Shown here piece after piece: positions 20,968 to 30,540 of a stretch of DNA of 64,000 nt. Under the pieces are notes generated by a model. That model did no database searches, was not told the DNA's origin, and saw only the letters and a list, made by a program, of their open reading frames with translations. Numbering within the stretch: the first letter of the stretch is position 1; the number at the start of each line of letters is the position of its first letter. Origin of the DNA: Akkermansia muciniphila (GTDB lineage Bacteria; Verrucomicrobiota; Verrucomicrobiia; Verrucomicrobiales; V1-33); assembly GCA_945861415.1 (NCBI GenBank), contig CAMAUV010000014.1:1-64000 (forward strand), given 5' to 3'. The translations under genes and the position numbers were made by a program.

Positions 20968-21522
20968 ATGCCAAAGTCTTCGTTTTCAGGGGGAAGTTCA
21001 TCGCCCGGAATTCCTGCGGCGCTGCCGCAGAGGCGTTCGCTACCTGATCAAACGAAGGAGGCCATTTGCATGATGTTGGCGGGGCAGCAATGGAAAGATG
21101 TCCTGCCCGGGGAGCGCGAGATGTCCGCGGAGCTTGGCGTCAGCCGGGTGACGGTCGTCAGCGACGACATGACGGTGGAGGGGCTTCGCCGCGCACTGCG
21201 TTCCGTCCTCAATGGCAACGACCCTCCTACCGTTCTGATGCTTTCCAGTGTTGGGCAGTTGCTGCCGGTGCTGGGGATTTTTCGGGAACTGAGCCTCCGC
21301 GTTTCGAAGGACGTTTCGGTCATCGTGCGGGACCACGGTCTGCTGCTCACCCGGAGCGTGCGGAAACTGACCCATTACACCTTTGACTGGCAGCGCATGG
21401 GCCGGACCGCGGGGCGCCTGCTCAGTGAGATCTCCAGAAGCGGGAGCGGAAAGGCAACGCGTCGCGTGGTGCTGCCGGAATTCATTCGCGGCGAAACTCT
21501 CGGGCCCCGCCGCGCCGAATGA
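20968..21522 (+). CDS. Internally deleted GntR/LacI-like regulator
   Basis: The 184-residue product has two recognisable ends and no middle. Residues 25-65 (DQTKEAICMMLAGQQWKDVL, PGEREMSAELGVSRVT) are the first helices of a GntR-type winged helix, stopping at the recognition helix. Residues from about 66 (VVSDDMTVEGLRRALRSVL) to the end (VVLPEFIRGETLG) are the C-terminal half of a periplasmic-binding-protein-like sugar-sensing domain. Full-length relatives should have about 350-380 residues. The wing of the DNA-binding domain and the first lobe of the sensor are gone, so it is probably not a functional repressor, although the frame is intact. The junction is near 21155-21165. I used ATG 20968; GTG at 20950 would add six residues. 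Confidence 0.72.
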   Translation: MPKSSFSGGSSSPGIPAALPQRRSLPDQTKEAICMMLAGQQWKDVLPGEREMSAELGVSRVTVVSDDMTVEGLRRALRSVLNGNDPPTVLMLSSVGQLLPVLGIFRELSLRVSKDVSVIVRDHGLLLTRSVRKLTHYTFDWQRMGRTAGRLLSEISRSGSGKATRRVVLPEFIRGETLGPRRAE

Positions 21523-21635
21523 GGTAGCCGGGCAGGCTCAAGGTTTATTTTTCAAATACTACTTGTCTAAAAGTCTGGGCGCGGCATCGGGATGTTATGA
21601 GTGCACCATGGTCGCAACTCATTTGCATCGCTGTT

Positions 21636-24314
21636 ATGAAAGCATCCATCTGCCATCGTTCCTTCATTTCTCTGCTCTCGCTCTTCGCGATGGCTCCTGT
21701 TTCTCCCGCCGCCTCCATTGTGTGGGTGAGCGACAACGGCGCGGAAGGCAGCGCCGGCACGACGGGCACCGGTCCCGACGGGATTGTCCTCGGCGCGTGG
21801 CACGACGCCGTTTCTCCCGGCGCGCCTTACGTGGACCAGGGCTTTGTGGACCTGCTCATCAACGCCGGCCACACCGTGACGCGCTTTAATGTCGCCAGCA
21901 GGCTGTCCAACGGCGACCATGCCGAGCTCAATACCTATGATCTCATCATTGTGGGAGCCGCCCAGAACAGCGGCGCCTTCAATCCCACGACCTCTGCATG
22001 GAACACGGCCATCACGAAGCCGATGATCATTACCAAGGCCACTCTCATCCGCGGCACTAACCGCTTGGGCTGGGTGACCAGCGACAGGGAGTTTGACTCA
22101 GCGTCCGACCATAGCACTACGGTCAGCGGAAAACTGGCCTTCCTCCAGCCCGCGCACCCTATCTTCGCCGGGATCGGCCAGACGGGCGGTGAGATGAACA
22201 ACTTCTGCGGCATCATCGTGCCCTTCCCTGAGCGGAACCGCGGCATCTCCACTCAGGTGGCCAGCTTCTCGGTTGATGACGCGGATCAGGGTCTGTCCAA
22301 TCCGCCCGCACCCGGCGGTATCGTCCTTGCTACCCAAGCCTTCAATCCGCTGGACCCCGGCGTCAATATCCCTGCCGGAGGAACCCCTACCGTCTATCCG
22401 AACTACAAGGCTGTCGGCTATTCCATTATCGAATTGCCTGCCGGCACGACAGTGGGTGCGGGCCAAGTCCTTGCAGGCCACCGCATTCAATTCGCGTGCG
22501 GCACCCGTGACGCCAGTAACAGCCCTTCTCAGACTTCAGCTCCCAATCCCCAGGTGGGCGCCCTCGACATCACGCCGGACGGGCAGCGGATGTTCGTCCA
22601 GGCAGTGCGCTACGCCTTGTTGCAGCAGCCGCCCACCGGGCCCAACACATGGACCAACACCTCCGGCGACTTCCAGTGGAACTCCACCAGCGCCAACTGG
22701 TCCGCACCGGCCACTTGGACCGGCGGGGACAACGCCATCTTCGCCTCGACTGGCGCTGGAGCCATCAGCCTTACTGAGGCGATTACCGCCCGCCATGTCT
22801 TCGTCGGAGCGACCGGCTACTCATTCACCGGCGGCAATGCCTTGACACTTGCTGGCACGACCCCGACTTTCACCGTGAACGCTCCCATTTCGCTGGGAAT
22901 CAGCTTGCAAGGCACTGACGGTTTCACGTTTCAGGGGACGTCGAGCCTCACGCTGGAGGCCAGCAACAGCTTCACCGGCGGCACCTTCGTGCGCTCCGGC
23001 ACGCTAATTTTGAGAGCACCGAGCACGGGCAACAACCCCTCTCCTTACGCCGTGGACAGCATCGAAGCCATAGACGCTGGCGCCACCGTTCAGCAATGGG
23101 CGGCTACACCCGTCGAACCGCTCACCAACGCCAGCCTCGTACGCGCTACGAACGGTCAGATCTACCGCTTCAGCAAGCTCCATCTCAACGGCGGCACCCT
23201 CGACCTCAACGGCGAGGACAGCTCGACGCAGTGGCCCGCCCCGACCGGTAGCGGCACCATCACCAACAGCTCCCCCTACGCCCGCGCCGCGTTCCGCATC
23301 GCTGTCTCCAGCGGACAAACGAAAACCTTCTCCGGCATCATCCAGAACGGGAACGGCGGCGTGGTCACCACTAGCGTCGTGCCAAACAGTGCGCCTGGTG
23401 TGACACCTGTAACTTATAAGCAAGGCTACCGCATGGACCTCGACCTCCAGTCCATGCAGGATGACTCCGCCGTCTTCGTCCTCGATAACGTCAACACTTT
23501 CACGGGTTTTACGCGGATCGGCGGCGGTAGGCTGACCTTTACGAGCAAAGGCAAGTGGGGGGCCATCGTGGTGACCGGGGAACCCACCACCAGCACGCCC
23601 AACGGCTCGGTTATCTGCAACGGCAATACAGGCAATTTGCGCGTGGACTTCAACGGCACCAGCCAAGTCACCGGTGGACTGAGCGGCAACGGCGGCGTCT
23701 TTGCCAATAACCTTGCCGGTAGCTGCTCCATTCTCACGGTGGGCGCGGGCAACATCAGCAACACCGCGTGGCCCACCGGCGGGGGCGGCCAGAACGGCAA
23801 GATCACCGATAACACTACGGGGGTCGGCGGCATGATTGGCCTGACCAAGATTGGCACCGGCACCATCGGTCTGCCCACCGCGCAAAACGACTACAGCGGC
23901 CCCACGACCGTGAACAACGGAGTGCTCGAATTCACCTCCACCGGTGCGCCCAGTTCCCGTAGCGACCACCAGATCAACAGCCCTGGCACGATCAAACTGA
24001 GCTTCGCCGGAAGCCGAAACGTGAATAGCCTGTTCCTCAACGGTTCCAAACTGCCGCCCGGCATCTACGATGCCGCTTCGCACCCTGCCTTCATTACCGG
24101 AGGCGGATCAATCACTGTGGCCGAGGTTCACCCGGCCATCGTCCCCGCACAACTAACCATCACCCGCTCCGGGGGCAGTTCCACCGCCACATGGAATGGC
24201 TGTGGCCTCCTCCAGGTGTCCACGGATTTGACGGCATGGACAGACTTGCCCGATGCCGTCAGTCCGCATGTGTCGCCGGATTCCGGCCCGAGGAAATTCT
24301 GGCGACTGCGCTGA
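21636..24314 (+). CDS. Secreted protein: N-terminal alpha/beta domain plus autotransporter-associated beta-strand repeats
   Basis: The 892-residue product has a signal peptide (MKASICHRSFISLLSLFAMA). Residues 28-340 look like a flavodoxin/glutamine-amidotransferase-like sheet domain (SIVWVSDNGAEG, VDLLINAGHTVTRFN, YDLIIVGAA, HPIFAGIGQ). From about 350 there are autotransporter-associated beta-strand repeats, each ending in patterns such as FTGGTFVRSGTLIL, FTGFTRIGGGRLTF or YSGPTTVNNGVLEF. No outer-membrane barrel follows. The C-terminus (GLLQVSTDLTAWTDLPD ... FWRLR) is a short tail common on exported proteins of this phylum. Function is unknown; a surface or matrix adhesin is plausible. An upstream in-frame ATG at 21597 is less likely because it would spoil the signal peptide. 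Confidence 0.78.
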   Translation: MKASICHRSFISLLSLFAMAPVSPAASIVWVSDNGAEGSAGTTGTGPDGIVLGAWHDAVSPGAPYVDQGFVDLLINAGHTVTRFNVASRLSNGDHAELNTYDLIIVGAAQNSGAFNPTTSAWNTAITKPMIITKATLIRGTNRLGWVTSDREFDSASDHSTTVSGKLAFLQPAHPIFAGIGQTGGEMNNFCGIIVPFPERNRGISTQVASFSVDDADQGLSNPPAPGGIVLATQAFNPLDPGVNIPAGGTPTVYPNYKAVGYSIIELPAGTTVGAGQVLAGHRIQFACGTRDASNSPSQTSAPNPQVGALDITPDGQRMFVQAVRYALLQQPPTGPNTWTNTSGDFQWNSTSANWSAPATWTGGDNAIFASTGAGAISLTEAITARHVFVGATGYSFTGGNALTLAGTTPTFTVNAPISLGISLQGTDGFTFQGTSSLTLEASNSFTGGTFVRSGTLILRAPSTGNNPSPYAVDSIEAIDAGATVQQWAATPVEPLTNASLVRATNGQIYRFSKLHLNGGTLDLNGEDSSTQWPAPTGSGTITNSSPYARAAFRIAVSSGQTKTFSGIIQNGNGGVVTTSVVPNSAPGVTPVTYKQGYRMDLDLQSMQDDSAVFVLDNVNTFTGFTRIGGGRLTFTSKGKWGAIVVTGEPTTSTPNGSVICNGNTGNLRVDFNGTSQVTGGLSGNGGVFANNLAGSCSILTVGAGNISNTAWPTGGGGQNGKITDNTTGVGGMIGLTKIGTGTIGLPTAQNDYSGPTTVNNGVLEFTSTGAPSSRSDHQINSPGTIKLSFAGSRNVNSLFLNGSKLPPGIYDAASHPAFITGGGSITVAEVHPAIVPAQLTITRSGGSSTATWNGCGLLQVSTDLTAWTDLPDAVSPHVSPDSGPRKFWRLR

Positions 24315-24489
24315 GCCGCAACCCGGGAGGATGTTGGAATGAGAATGGCTATGAGGCGATACCCTCAAAAGAGTTTCGATGCCATTCATTTCCTTGCTAT
24401 CAACCTCATGGCCCGTCGCGCAACGAAGCGTTGGAAAGTCCTTCCGCGAAAACTTTGACAAGCAGGCTCAAAAGTCCTAGAACTGGACA

Positions 24490-27400
24490 ATGAACCCAAG
24501 CAACCGGAGGTGGTCGTGCCTGATCGGAGCGGCACTCTTAGTCTTTCTGAATCCAGCCCGGGCGGCCACGCTGAACGTCACGGCTTATGGAGCGGTGGCG
24601 AATGATGCCGGAGACGACCGGGCGGGAATCCAGGGCGCCATCAATGCGGCGGCGTCGGGTGATACCGTCCTGTTTCCGGTGGGAACCTTTCGCCTGTCTG
24701 GTGCCATATTGCCGAAATCGGGCATCCGGCTGGAAGGCGCAGCGGCCGTCGGATCGGTGCTGCTCTATGTCGGAGGCGGACTAAGCGAGATCATCGGCAT
24801 CGGCGGGCTGAGCAATGTAACGGTCACGTCGCTGACGCTGGACGGCAATGGCAGCACGGCGGTGAAGGACGGGATCCTTGCCGGCAACTCCAGCGGGCTG
24901 CGGCTCCAGAACCTCATCATCCGGAATATCGGCAATGGGCCCGAGGGACCGCGCGGCATTCGTTTTGAACCGAACGTCAACGATTCCATCATCACGGGGA
25001 ACCGGATTGAGAACATCGGCACCGGAACGGCGTGGGGTGTTGGAATCCGTCTCTCGTGGGGGTCCTCGCGCAATCAGGTGACGGACAACATCATTGCCAA
25101 CACCGGCCGCGGCGGGATCTTCTGCAACGACGACGCGACGGATAACACGATCCTCCGTAATACCGTGACCGGGTCGGGCGGCGTGAAACTGGGCATCGAA
25201 GTGTGGTCGGGATGTCACCGGGCGCTGATCGAGGATAACCGGATCGACCACTGGTTGAGTCTTGACGGTTCCAATTACTGCGCCGTGCGCCGCAACACCG
25301 TGAGCAATCAGAGCGGCAGCCATGCGTGGGCCGGCCTTGAGGCGATCTGCCAGAACAGCGTTTTTGCGGACAACCTCGTCGATAGAGGCGCCCAGGTCGG
25401 CATTTCCCAATCCAACTGGCAGACCAAGGAATACAATTTCTTTGCGCGTAATACGATCAAGGCCAGCGCCATGTTCGGCCTGTTCATGCAGGGATCTTCG
25501 GGCCCCTGCCAATATCAGTATTTCCACCAGAACCGGTTCCTGTCCTCGATCGGGACCCAGCCGCCGGCCCAATACTCCGGCACTGGAGACGGGATCCGCT
25601 TCGACCAGAACTGCAACTATATCACATTCGAGGCGAACGAAATCTCGAGCAACTCCCACGACGGGATCTGGCCCTTTGCGGCGCCAGCGAATCTGAATTT
25701 CCTGAGCTTTACGGGCAACACGATTCAGAACAACGGGAACGGCGGCGTCTGGGACGGCTTTGGAGGAGACCTTGAATGGACGGGGAACACCATCTCCGGC
25801 AACCACGGGGGTGGCGCGGACTGGAACAACCAACTGACCTCACGCGGCTTCACCAACCAGAAACCGGTGGCTGCGTTCACTGCGCCGTCGGCCGTGTTGC
25901 CGGGACAGGCCGTGACCTTTACCAATACCTCGACGGATCCGGATGGTTCCATCGGCCGCGTGCTGTGGGATTTTGGCAGTGGGCTGCCGTCCGATACCAT
26001 GAGCCCGACGTTTACTTTCAGGACAGCGGGGACGTATGCGGTCACCCTAGTGGTATGGGACATTCCGGGCCGTGCCTCGCGGGCGACGAGAACGATCACC
26101 GTCGGCGGTGGAATGGTGCCTTCCGGTTCAGTCTGGAAGTATCACGAATCCGGCAGCGCGCCGCAGGGCTGGCCGACGACCACTTTCAATGACGCCGCAT
26201 GGCCCTCCGGGCCGGGCATCCTCGGTTTTGGAGACTTGAATGGACAGATTCCGGTCACGCAGGTGAATGCGGTCCCGGCGCGCATCGCCACGTATTTTCG
26301 CCATGCCTTCGATGTGGCGAATCCCCGGCAGTACGGCGACCTCACGATGCAACTGCTGCGCGAGGATGGTGCCGTCATCTGGCTGAATGGCGTGGAGGTG
26401 CACAGATCCAATATGATTGCCGCCCCGGCAGTGATCAGCAGCAGCACCCCGGCGCTCACATCCGTGCCGCCTGCGGAGGAGAATGCCTGGTTCGCTACGG
26501 TGCTTGATGCCCGGCATCTGCGCAGCGGTCAGAATGTGATCGCCGCGGAAGTGCATAACATCACGACCGGAAGCAGCGATCTGGGATTCGATCTCTCGCT
26601 TGGCGCTGCTGCCGATGTTCCGGTCTCCCTGATCGCCGCCGGCGCGACATGGAAGTATCGCGACACCGGCGTCGCGCCGCCATCCAACTGGGCAAGCCCC
26701 GCATACAGCGACACGGCATGGAGCAGCGGCCCGGCGCGGCTCGGCTATGGCGATACCCAGGCGACGACCATTCAAGGCGGCCCGGCTGCCAGCCGTTACA
26801 TCACCTCGTGGTTCCGGCACACCTTCACCGTGGCCGATGTCAGCATGTTCGATGCCCTGCGACTGGAACTCCAGCGCGACGACGGCCTCGTCGTTTATCT
26901 CAACGGAGTGGAACTTCTCCGGGACAACCTTCCTGCCAGCATCATCTCGCCCTCCACTCTTGCTCCGGTCGCCATCGGCGGCGCGGACGAGACCGCCTGG
27001 AACGTGTTCACTCTGCCCGCCGCGGCACTGGTGACGGGTGCGAACACCCTGGCCGTCGAAGTTCACCAAAACGCTGCCACCAGCAGCGACCTTGGCCTCG
27101 ACGTGCGCCTCTTCGGTCTGCGTCAGGCGGCATCTACTTTCCAAACATGGCAAGCGACGCAATTCGGCAGCGATGCCGCCAACGCTGCGATCTCCGGTCC
27201 GCTCAGCGACTTCGACAAAGACGGCATCGTAACCCTGCTGGAGTACGCCTTCGTCACCGATCCCCGCATCAGGAACCGGAACGCTCTGCCCACCGTGACC
27301 GCCTCAACTGGCCGTCTCGCGCTGCAATTCGTGCGCAATTCGCTCGCCACTGACATCACGCTCACCGTGCAGGCCGCGGACACCCTTGCCGGCCCGTGGA

Positions 27401-27573
27401 CCGACCTTGCCAGCAGCACGGCGGGCGATCCATTCGTTCCCGTCGTCAGCGGCACCGTCGTTTTCGAATCCCCCGCAGGCTCGCGTCGCAGCGTGGAAGT
27501 CCGCGACGTGCGTCAGTTCAACGATCCACTGCATCCGCGTCGCTTCATGCGCGTGAAGGTAAGTTCGCCTTAG
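24490..27573 (+). CDS. Secreted right-handed beta-helix protein with PKD domain and paired C-terminal modules
   Basis: The 1027-residue product has a signal peptide (LIGAALLVFLNPARAA). Residues 27-450 form a pectate-lyase-type right-handed helix: it starts LNVTAYGAVANDAGDDRAGI, as in pectate lyase 3/polygalacturonase-like proteins, then has repeated G-N-x-[IV] turns (ITGNRIENIG, VTDNIIANTGRGG, VSNQSG). A PKD domain follows (about 456-540, FTNTSTDPDGSIGRVLWDFG). Two similar beta-sandwich modules begin at about 543 (WKYHESGSAPQGW) and 719 (WKYRDTGVAPPSNW), each with a LNGVE strand. A C-terminal segment contains FDKDGIVTLLEYAF. It is likely a surface or secreted polysaccharide-acting or polysaccharide-binding protein; catalytic residues are not identifiable. 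It ends convergent with the transporter operon. Confidence 0.85.
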   Translation: MNPSNRRWSCLIGAALLVFLNPARAATLNVTAYGAVANDAGDDRAGIQGAINAAASGDTVLFPVGTFRLSGAILPKSGIRLEGAAAVGSVLLYVGGGLSEIIGIGGLSNVTVTSLTLDGNGSTAVKDGILAGNSSGLRLQNLIIRNIGNGPEGPRGIRFEPNVNDSIITGNRIENIGTGTAWGVGIRLSWGSSRNQVTDNIIANTGRGGIFCNDDATDNTILRNTVTGSGGVKLGIEVWSGCHRALIEDNRIDHWLSLDGSNYCAVRRNTVSNQSGSHAWAGLEAICQNSVFADNLVDRGAQVGISQSNWQTKEYNFFARNTIKASAMFGLFMQGSSGPCQYQYFHQNRFLSSIGTQPPAQYSGTGDGIRFDQNCNYITFEANEISSNSHDGIWPFAAPANLNFLSFTGNTIQNNGNGGVWDGFGGDLEWTGNTISGNHGGGADWNNQLTSRGFTNQKPVAAFTAPSAVLPGQAVTFTNTSTDPDGSIGRVLWDFGSGLPSDTMSPTFTFRTAGTYAVTLVVWDIPGRASRATRTITVGGGMVPSGSVWKYHESGSAPQGWPTTTFNDAAWPSGPGILGFGDLNGQIPVTQVNAVPARIATYFRHAFDVANPRQYGDLTMQLLREDGAVIWLNGVEVHRSNMIAAPAVISSSTPALTSVPPAEENAWFATVLDARHLRSGQNVIAAEVHNITTGSSDLGFDLSLGAAADVPVSLIAAGATWKYRDTGVAPPSNWASPAYSDTAWSSGPARLGYGDTQATTIQGGPAASRYITSWFRHTFTVADVSMFDALRLELQRDDGLVVYLNGVELLRDNLPASIISPSTLAPVAIGGADETAWNVFTLPAAALVTGANTLAVEVHQNAATSSDLGLDVRLFGLRQAASTFQTWQATQFGSDAANAAISGPLSDFDKDGIVTLLEYAFVTDPRIRNRNALPTVTASTGRLALQFVRNSLATDITLTVQAADTLAGPWTDLASSTAGDPFVPVVSGTVVFESPAGSRRSVEVRDVRQFNDPLHPRRFMRVKVSSP

Positions 27574-27716
27574 GCATGATTTAAGAATGCCAGAGAAAGT
27601 GATCCGCGCCTGTCAGGCCAGGCTGGCGGCAACCTTATCTCCTTTTGTTCCTAGGGCAGGGGAGTTCAGCATGCGCAGAAGCGCCCGCCCTGGTGCCAGA
27701 AATCAAATGAATTCTC

Positions 27717-29042
27717 CTACTTCCGAGCGTGGCGGAGCTTGTCGAGCAGCACGGCACCGAGGATCACCAGACCGAGCACGACCTTCTGCGTGTAGCTCTC
27801 GACGTTGGTCAGGTTCATGCCGTTTTGGATCACGGCGATGGTGAACGCACCGATGAGCGTTCCGAGCATTTTGCCTTCCCCTCCGCTGAGACTCGTGCCG
27901 CCGACGACGACGGCGGCGATGACGTAGAGTTCATACATGTTGCCATAAGTCGCGGAGCCGCTCTTGAGTTGCGAGGCCATGATCACGCCCCCGAGACCCG
28001 CGAGCAGGGCACTGGCGATGTAGGCAAACATGAGCACGCGCTTCACCGGCACGCCGGAGAGGCGGGCGGCCTCCGCATTGCCGCCCACGGCGTAGAGGTA
28101 GCGCCCCAGTTTCATCCGGGACATGAGCACATGCGCGAGGGCATACAGAATAAGCATGAGCACAACGGCATTCGGGAGACTGAGCAAATCCGCATCGCGA
28201 CCGAGCCACACGAAGGAATCAGGGATCTGGTAAATGGACTGACCTTTTGCCAATATGTAAGCCAGCCCGCTGCCCACGAGCATCATGGCGAGCGTCACGA
28301 TGAAAGGTGGTATGGCAAAAAGCGTGATCATTGCTCCGGTGAAAGCCCCGATGAGGCCGCAGAGTCCGATGGCTGCGAGGCTGGCGAGCAGCATTCCTCC
28401 AGCCGAGGCGTCTACTCCTCCAGCAAGATCGCGGATGAACCCTGCGGTCAGCACCGCAGACAGGGCCAGGAGACTGCCCACAGAGAGATCAATCCCGCCC
28501 GTGATGATGACCATGGTCATCCCGATGGCGATGATGGCGATGACGGCGATTTGGTTGGCGATATTCAGCAGGTTTTCGGATTTCAGGAAATTGGGCCAGC
28601 GATAGCTGCGCGGCGCGATCACCTGCGGATCGCCGAGTGCCGGAAAGTCCGTTTTCAAGTCGGAGAAGAGGATCCATGCTCCGGTGACTTGAGTGCAGGC
28701 GACCGCATCCACCTTTTCGCCCGCCGCATTCAGCTTCACCAGGGCCTCGCGGGCGGCTGGCGGTTGCCCTTTGGCGGTTGCAAGGACTTGAGCACCCGAG
28801 GCGGTAAGGCTGCGCTCAAGGCTGGCGGCGTAATCGGCGTCGCCGGGCTGCTCGCCAACGGCGATGAGCACGCGCGGCGTTTTGCCGAATTGGTCAGTAA
28901 TCGACTCGGCGACCTGCTTCGCGGCGGCTTCGCCCGTGGGCGACTGATTGCTGATCGTCACGATGCTGAAGAATCCGCACAGCAGCAGCAGGACGAAAAT
29001 CATGCCGTAGTCGGAGAGAAATCTGGCGAATATCTGTTTCAT
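27717..29042 (-). CDS. rbsC: Ribose-type sugar ABC transporter permease with a large periplasmic insert
   Basis: The 441-residue product is a membrane permease of the RbsC/XylH/AraH family. After a first hydrophobic segment (residues 13-30, FVLLLLCGFFSIVTI) come about 120 extra residues (31-150), then the canonical family sequence: NQIAVIAIIAIGMTMVIITG, GIDLSVGSLLALSAVLTAG, GAMITLFAIPPFIVTLAMML, and near the end VVVGGTSLSGGEGKMLGTLIGA. Standard RbsC is about 320 residues. The insert (TPRVLIAVGEQPGDADYAAS, LERSLTASGAQVLATAKGQ) has the alternating alpha/beta character of a sugar-binding-protein lobe. It is the last gene of the operon and starts 7 bases after rbsA. The ATG at 29042 is chosen; longer starts lie inside rbsA. 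The transported sugar is unproven. Confidence 0.9.
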   Translation of the reverse strand: MKQIFARFLSDYGMIFVLLLLCGFFSIVTISNQSPTGEAAAKQVAESITDQFGKTPRVLIAVGEQPGDADYAASLERSLTASGAQVLATAKGQPPAAREALVKLNAAGEKVDAVACTQVTGAWILFSDLKTDFPALGDPQVIAPRSYRWPNFLKSENLLNIANQIAVIAIIAIGMTMVIITGGIDLSVGSLLALSAVLTAGFIRDLAGGVDASAGGMLLASLAAIGLCGLIGAFTGAMITLFAIPPFIVTLAMMLVGSGLAYILAKGQSIYQIPDSFVWLGRDADLLSLPNAVVLMLILYALAHVLMSRMKLGRYLYAVGGNAEAARLSGVPVKRVLMFAYIASALLAGLGGVIMASQLKSGSATYGNMYELYVIAAVVVGGTSLSGGEGKMLGTLIGAFTIAVIQNGMNLTNVESYTQKVVLGLVILGAVLLDKLRHARK

Positions 29043-29049
29043 GGATTGG

Positions 29050-30540
29050 TCAGGCCACTGCGAGTTGCATGATCTGCTCCTGAGTGGCGCGGCGTGCATC
29101 ATGGATTTCACCGGTCACGCGGCCATCGTGCATGACGAGGATGCGGTCCGCCATGCCCAGCACTTCGGGCAGTTCGGAACTGATCATGATGATGGCTTTG
29201 CCCGCTGCGGCGAGTTCGTTCATCAGGAGGTAGATTTCGTATTTCGCACCGACATCAATGCCGCGTGTCGGTTCATCGAAAATCAGGACATCGCAGTTCC
29301 GCGCCAGCCATTTGGCCAGGACGACCTTTTGCTGGTTGCCGCCGGAGAGATTGCCGGCGCGTGCTTCCTGGTTCGGCACTTTGATTTGGAGCTGGTTTAC
29401 GTAACGGCCGAATTCCTCGCGTTCCTGACGAAGCTCCACAAAGCCGTGGTGCGAAAGGCGTTCCAGATTGGGCAGGCCAAAATTCTCGCGCACCGAATGC
29501 CTGAGCACCAGTCCCTGCAGTTTTCGGTCTTCCGTCAAAAGACCGATGCCCGCCGCAATGGCGTCCCGCGGCGAGCGAATGGCGAGGACGTTTCCGTCGA
29601 GCCGGATTTCACCGGCCTCGCGGGGGTCGGCTCCGAAAATAAGGCGCACCGTCTCTGTGCGGCCTGCGCCCACCAGGCCGGTCAGCGCGAGGATCTCGCC
29701 GCGCCGCACAGAAAAGGAGACATCGCGCACGGTGCGGCCGCGGCGCAGCCCGGAGACATCAAGCCGCGCCGCGCCGGGACTCGTCGTGCGCGCGGGGAAT
29801 TCGTCCTTCAGTTCGCGGCCCACCATCAGTTCGATCATTTCGTGTCGCGTGATTTGCGAAATGGGACGCTCGCCGACGTTCCGGCCATCCCGGAGAACAG
29901 TCACGCGGTCGGCTATGCTGAAAACCTCATCAAGACGATGGCTGATGTAAATGATGCCGATGCCGTGACTTTGCAGGTCGCGGATGATTTCGAAGAGTCG
30001 CGCGACTTCATGGGACGTGAGCGCGGCGCTGGGTTCATCCATCACAATGATGCGTGCATCGAAGGCGAGTGCCTTAGCGATTTCGACGAGTTGCTGCTGC
30101 GCCATAGTGAGCCGGCGGCAGGGTGCGTCCAGGTCAATCTCCACTCCCAGACGTTTGAACATCTCCGCCGCACGGGCGCGTTCCTGTTTTTGCCCAATGA
30201 ACCCGACACGCGCCACCTCCTGACCAAGGAAAATGTTTTCCACCGCCGTCAGACCCGGCACGAGGTTGAACTCCTGATAGATCAACGCAACGCCCGCGCG
30301 GCGAGAATCCTGCGGTGAAGCAAATGGCGACTCCCGGCCATCGATGGAGATTGTGCCATCATCCGCCCGATAAGCCCCGCCCAGCACTTTCATCAGTGTG
30401 CTTTTACCGGCTCCGTTTTCGCCGAGCAGGGCCAGCACTTCTCCCGAGTGTAAACTGAGGTCAACCCCGCGCAACGCTTGGACCCCTGGAAAGGACTTAA
30501 CGATGCCGCGCATTTCCAAGAATGGCGCGGCGGCGCTCAT
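29050..30540 (-). CDS. rbsA: Ribose-type sugar ABC transporter ATPase (two nucleotide-binding domains)
   Basis: The 496-residue product is the double-cassette ATPase of the RbsA/MglA/XylG type that powers sugar import. Cassette 1 has Walker A GENGAGKST, a slightly atypical signature LTMAQQQLVEIAKAL and Walker B RIIVMDEPSAALTSHE. Cassette 2 has the degenerate Walker A usual in this family (LTGLVGAGRTE), signature LSGGNQQKVVLAKWL and VLIFDEPTRGIDVGAKYE. Length equals the family norm. The ATG at 30540 overlaps the stop of the aroE-like gene (ATGA), so its translation is probably coupled to that gene. Confidence 0.96.
   Translation of the reverse strand: MSAAAPFLEMRGIVKSFPGVQALRGVDLSLHSGEVLALLGENGAGKSTLMKVLGGAYRADDGTISIDGRESPFASPQDSRRAGVALIYQEFNLVPGLTAVENIFLGQEVARVGFIGQKQERARAAEMFKRLGVEIDLDAPCRRLTMAQQQLVEIAKALAFDARIIVMDEPSAALTSHEVARLFEIIRDLQSHGIGIIYISHRLDEVFSIADRVTVLRDGRNVGERPISQITRHEMIELMVGRELKDEFPARTTSPGAARLDVSGLRRGRTVRDVSFSVRRGEILALTGLVGAGRTETVRLIFGADPREAGEIRLDGNVLAIRSPRDAIAAGIGLLTEDRKLQGLVLRHSVRENFGLPNLERLSHHGFVELRQEREEFGRYVNQLQIKVPNQEARAGNLSGGNQQKVVLAKWLARNCDVLIFDEPTRGIDVGAKYEIYLLMNELAAAGKAIIMISSELPEVLGMADRILVMHDGRVTGEIHDARRATQEQIMQLAVA

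Noticed and set aside
21130-21155. CGTCAGC repeated twice around the junction in the shortened regulator, as possible deletion microhomology
   Set aside because: A deletion between direct repeats would normally leave one copy; two copies 18 bases apart are expected by chance in this composition.
27729-29072. 447-codon plus-strand frame opposite rbsC
   Set aside because: Its sequence is His/Glu/Asp/Gly-rich and mirrors the permease codons; rbsC is unmistakable on the other strand.
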